In this document: positions 61,617 through 64,000 of the stretch, in pieces
Numbering within the stretch: position 1 is the stretch's first letter
Layout: the number at the start of each line of letters is the position of its first letter
Source: Zhongshania aliphaticivorans
GTDB taxonomy: Bacteria; Pseudomonadota; Gammaproteobacteria; Pseudomonadales; Spongiibacteraceae
Direction: 5' to 3'
Assembly: GCF_902705855.1 (NCBI RefSeq)
Contig: NZ_CACSIJ010000012.1
Span: 98,677-162,676, forward strand
DNA length: 64,000 nt
Position numbers and translations under genes: made by a program
The notes under the pieces: generated by a model
Seen by the model: the letters and a program-made list of their open reading frames with translations, nothing else
Database searches by the model: none
Told to the model about the DNA's origin: nothing

Positions 61617-63038
61617 TCAATTCACCCGCACAATTTTTAAGGTGTTGGTGTGCCCATCTACACCGACCTCATCCCCCGTTGTACCCAAAATCAGATCATC
61701 GGTTTCAACGTAGCCGCGCGCTCGAATTGCCTCCACACAGGCGGCAACGTCTATGCCAGCCGAATCGCTGGCGACGGCATAAACACCACGGTATAAACTT
61801 ACCCGGTTGCAGGTATCTGGATTGCGGCTAAAGGCAAAAATAGGAATTCCCGACGTCAGCCGCGACATAAGCAATACGGTTCTGCCGGTTTCTGTCATTG
61901 ATACAATCGCCTTTACACCCACTTGGTGGTTTGCTGCGTAGACAGCACTCATTGCCAAGGTTTCTTCTACAGTGTCGAATTTCCGTTCAAGCCGATAGCT
62001 AGATTTACGTGCTGATGGGTAGAGTTCAGCACCTTCGCAGTTGCGGGCCATGGCTTTGACGGTTTCTACGGGGTACAGGCCGGAGGCGGTTTCTGCCGAT
62101 AGCATTACTGCGTCGGTGCCATCTAAAACCGCATTCGCGACATCAAAGACCTCTGCACGGGTAGGAACTGGGCTGCTCACCATGGATTCCATCATTTGTG
62201 TTGCAGTAATAACCGGACGGTTTAATACCCGCGCACGTTTAATAATATGCTTTTGTAAACCTATCAAACTCGCATCGCCAATTTCGACACCGAGATCACC
62301 CCGCGCGACCATCACACCATCGCAGGCGCGAATTAAGTTATCGAGGTGTTCATCGTTGGCAACAGCCTCGGCCCGTTCGATTTTGCCGATGATATGGGCA
62401 AAACAGCCCGCACTTTCTAATTTACGCCGCGCATCTTCAATATCTTCTGCGCTACTAGGAAAAGAGACCGCAATAAAATCAAGGCCAATCTGGGCCGCCA
62501 GCTTGATATCTTCCATGTCTTTATCGGTCAATGCCGGCGCCGACAAGCCGCCGCCCAAGCGGTTAATACCCTTGCGAGACTGTAATTTACCCACGCTCTC
62601 TGAGCGGCAAAATACTTTTTCCCCTTCGACACGATCTACACTCAAGCGCAAACGGCCATCGTCTAGCAGCAACACGTCGCCCGCACTAACCGAGCGCGCC
62701 AAGGGTTCATAATCAACACCGATATGTGCGGCATCACCCTCGCCATCTGCGAGCTCAGTGTCCAAAATTAGCTCTGTGCCTTTTTTAAGCTCGATGGGGT
62801 CAACCGCAAGCTTGCGCAGACGAATCTTCGGCCCCTGCAAGTCACCCAGCAGGCCAACATAAGCCCCAGCTTCGGCGGCCAATTCACGAATCGTCGCGGC
62901 GCGATCAGCATGCTCTTCCGCTGTACCGTGAGAAAAATTCAATCGAAATACGTTTACTCCGGCGCTGATCATCTCAGCGAGGGTTTCCCGAGAATCACAA
63001 GCGGGTCCGACGGTGGCCACAATCTTAGTTCGACGCAT
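61617..63038 (-). CDS. pyk: pyruvate kinase
   Basis: 473 aa. It converts phosphoenolpyruvate and ADP to pyruvate and ATP in the cytoplasm. Motifs: RRTKIVATVGPACDSRETLAEMISAGVNVFRLNFSHG, then LLGDLQGPKIRLRKL, the catalytic Lys region HIIGKIERAEAV, DGVMVARGDLGVEIG, the TQMMESMV segment and the SAETASGLYPVETVKAM region. The regulatory C-domain is present. Stands alone between the parDE remnant and the next operon. Confidence 0.97.
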   Translation of the reverse strand: MRRTKIVATVGPACDSRETLAEMISAGVNVFRLNFSHGTAEEHADRAATIRELAAEAGAYVGLLGDLQGPKIRLRKLAVDPIELKKGTELILDTELADGEGDAAHIGVDYEPLARSVSAGDVLLLDDGRLRLSVDRVEGEKVFCRSESVGKLQSRKGINRLGGGLSAPALTDKDMEDIKLAAQIGLDFIAVSFPSSAEDIEDARRKLESAGCFAHIIGKIERAEAVANDEHLDNLIRACDGVMVARGDLGVEIGDASLIGLQKHIIKRARVLNRPVITATQMMESMVSSPVPTRAEVFDVANAVLDGTDAVMLSAETASGLYPVETVKAMARNCEGAELYPSARKSSYRLERKFDTVEETLAMSAVYAANHQVGVKAIVSMTETGRTVLLMSRLTSGIPIFAFSRNPDTCNRVSLYRGVYAVASDSAGIDVAACVEAIRARGYVETDDLILGTTGDEVGVDGHTNTLKIVRVN

Positions 63039-63157
63039 GAATACCGCTATCCTTAAAATAAATAGTTAGGAAAAACCCTATGTTACACCTCTGATTCGCA
63101 GACAGCGACTAAGCTTATGGGTAGATTTTATGACGCTATGAATTCTTCAATTAAAAA

Positions 63158-63174
63158 TGCTCAAAATTTGAGCA
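63158..63174. repeat. perfect inverted repeat TGCTCAAA / TTTGAGCA
   Basis: An 8-bp stem around a single A, just upstream of the hairpin at 63180-63200 in the gap between pyk and the flavoenzyme. On the minus strand it follows that terminator. Confidence 0.6.
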
Positions 63175-63179
63175 ATAAA

Positions 63180-63200
63180 AAACCCAGCAATGCTGGGTTT
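63180..63200 (-). terminator. terminator of the HsaA-like gene
   Basis: AAACCCAGCA / TGCTGGGTTT stem with a T-rich tail on the minus strand, about 30 nt after the stop at 63230. Confidence 0.8.
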
Positions 63201-63229
63201 AAAAATAACGCAATTGGCCGAAACGCGAT

Positions 63230-64000
63230 TTACACGAAGAAATCGCCGTTTTCCATTCCCAAGCCCACACCACCTAAATTGCGCGCAAAGCTTGTGGGGT
63301 TATTCGCCACATGCGCACGCGCGGTGTGAATATCGAGAAAACGCTGCTGAATTTCGCTATCCAAAAATACCGACTGCCCGCCCGCCACTTCAAACAGGGA
63401 ATCAACAATCTCAATACTCTTGGTGATAACCAAAGAGGCGTGATAGCGGTAGCGAACTCGGTCTTCCAAGGGAACAGGTTTCCCCGCCTCCACCAAGGCC
63501 ATCATCGAATCGAAATTGCGGAATAACAGTGCCTCCATTTCGTCGATGCCATTCAACGCCGCAGCGATGCGCTCCTGTACCTGGGTATCGCCAGCCAGCT
63601 TGGTTGGATCGCCACTGGCCTTGTTCAACACCGCATGTTTATAAAGATCGACGGCGGCCTTACAAGCGCCAATCGCCGGCGTACATACAACACGAATAAA
63701 GGTCTGCGCCCAGGGCAACTGATATAACGGCGCGGTGTTTAATGCTTGGCCGGGATTTGTGCAGGCAAAACCATCAGTCTGCTTATGAGTCATATAGTCC
63801 GGCACAAAGACATCATTTACCGCAATATCGTTGCTGCCAGTTCCCTGCAGCCCCATCGACTGCCAGGTATCGATAATTTCATAATCACCCTTGGGCACTA
63901 AAAAGGTTCTGTAACCATCGCCCGGAATTATCGCTCCCAGCAAGGCCCACGTGCAGTGATCACTGCCGCTAGACCAGCCCCAACGGCCACTTAATTTAAA
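63230..64000 (-). CDS. acyl-CoA dehydrogenase-fold flavin monooxygenase (HsaA-like), 5' part outside the window
   Basis: The frame is open to the right edge and lacks its start; 256 codons are visible. The motif LSGRWGWSSGSDHC, followed by the GAIIPGDGYRTFLVP strand and WQSMGLQGTGSNDIAVNDVFVP, is the signature of class D flavin monooxygenases (HsaA, HpaH/C2 of hydroxyphenylacetate hydroxylase, and relatives) rather than of acyl-CoA dehydrogenases. The C-terminus runs LDIHTARAHVANNPTSFARNLGGV. HsaA hydroxylates a steroid ring-A phenol. Together with the Ltp2-like and P450 genes this hints at aromatic or steroid oxidation, but other phenols are possible. Confidence 0.8.
   Translation of the reverse strand, partial: FKLSGRWGWSSGSDHCTWALLGAIIPGDGYRTFLVPKGDYEIIDTWQSMGLQGTGSNDIAVNDVFVPDYMTHKQTDGFACTNPGQALNTAPLYQLPWAQTFIRVVCTPAIGACKAAVDLYKHAVLNKASGDPTKLAGDTQVQERIAAALNGIDEMEALLFRNFDSMMALVEAGKPVPLEDRVRYRYHASLVITKSIEIVDSLFEVAGGQSVFLDSEIQQRFLDIHTARAHVANNPTSFARNLGGVGLGMENGDFFV

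Noticed and set aside
62041..62712. 223-codon plus-strand frame inside pyk
   Set aside because: Shadow of the codon bias of pyruvate kinase. The translation is rich in Ser and Arg with no family pattern.
1..64000. tRNA, rRNA, insertion sequences, prophage and attachment sites
   Set aside because: I looked for their usual motifs by eye on both strands and found none. Very degenerate or short elements could be missed without a search.

Overview
The window reads as an ordinary chromosomal segment (roughly half G+C, dense genes, short operons) of a marine, aerobic, heterotrophic gammaproteobacterium. The gene styles (aryl polyene cluster, glucosylglycerol-phosphate synthase fused to its phosphatase, ectoine catabolism, several acyl-CoA and oxygenase genes) suggest a Spongiibacteraceae/Cellvibrionales-type organism. 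That placement is inference from gene content only. I saw no tRNA, rRNA, CRISPR array, prophage or insertion sequence.

Layout. 1-6.5 kb: an acyl-CoA and redox block. It holds the end of a DUF35 protein, a non-thiolytic thiolase-like protein, two crotonase-fold enzymes, a ferredoxin reductase and its [2Fe-2S] ferredoxin, a TetR regulator, and an SDR dehydrogenase broken by an amber codon exactly at its catalytic lysine. 6.7-19.5 kb: housekeeping (ppa, a cysE-type acetyltransferase, an M15 peptidase, a patatin, a Rieske protein, sfsA, an AsmA/DUF748 protein, an rsmC/rlmG-type methyltransferase, rsuA, prfC) plus small exported proteins. 19.9-34.5 kb: a complete aryl polyene (APE) pigment operon of 16 tightly packed genes, with a candidate promoter before it and a strong hairpin after it. 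It carries a flavin-dependent halogenase-like gene. 34.8-39.1 kb: rhlE, a yqhA-type gene, an NTPase, dbpA and a cspA-type gene, a group linked to RNA and cold. 39.4-44.7 kb: a GH13_18 phosphorylase, two AraC-type regulators, a frameshifted Tat-lipoprotein transglutaminase-like protein and a degenerate GGDEF protein. 44.8-48.8 kb: a phosphate-scavenging unit (TonB-dependent receptor plus beta-propeller phytase) preceded by an almost ideal PhoB box. 48.9-53.1 kb: a cytochrome P450, a large di-heme c-type lipoprotein resembling RoxA-type rubber oxygenases, and a divergent TetR regulator with repeats between them. 53.1-55.4 kb: a GgpP-GgpS fusion for the compatible solute glucosylglycerol. 55.8-60.9 kb: an ectoine degradation operon (doeB2-like, EctB/DoeD-like, doeA, doeC). 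60.95-61.3 kb: a decayed parDE toxin-antitoxin module. 61.6-64 kb: pyk and the end of an HsaA-like flavin monooxygenase.

How it fits together. Three themes recur. (1) Osmolytes: glucosylglycerol synthesis, a possible glucosylglycerol or sucrose phosphorylase, and ectoine catabolism. (2) Envelope and oxidative protection: the APE pathway with its own acyl carrier proteins, ligase, ketosynthases, dehydratases, reductase, acyl and glycosyl transferases and transport proteins. (3) Oxidation of hydrophobic, possibly steroid-like or polyisoprenoid substrates: the Ltp2-like/DUF35 pair, crotonases, the HsaA-like monooxygenase, the P450 with a ferredoxin chain encoded far away, and the RoxA-like cytochrome. 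The third theme is the most inferential. Several loci are freshly broken (SDR, the transglutaminase-like gene, parDE), so sequencing error should be excluded before they are read as biology.
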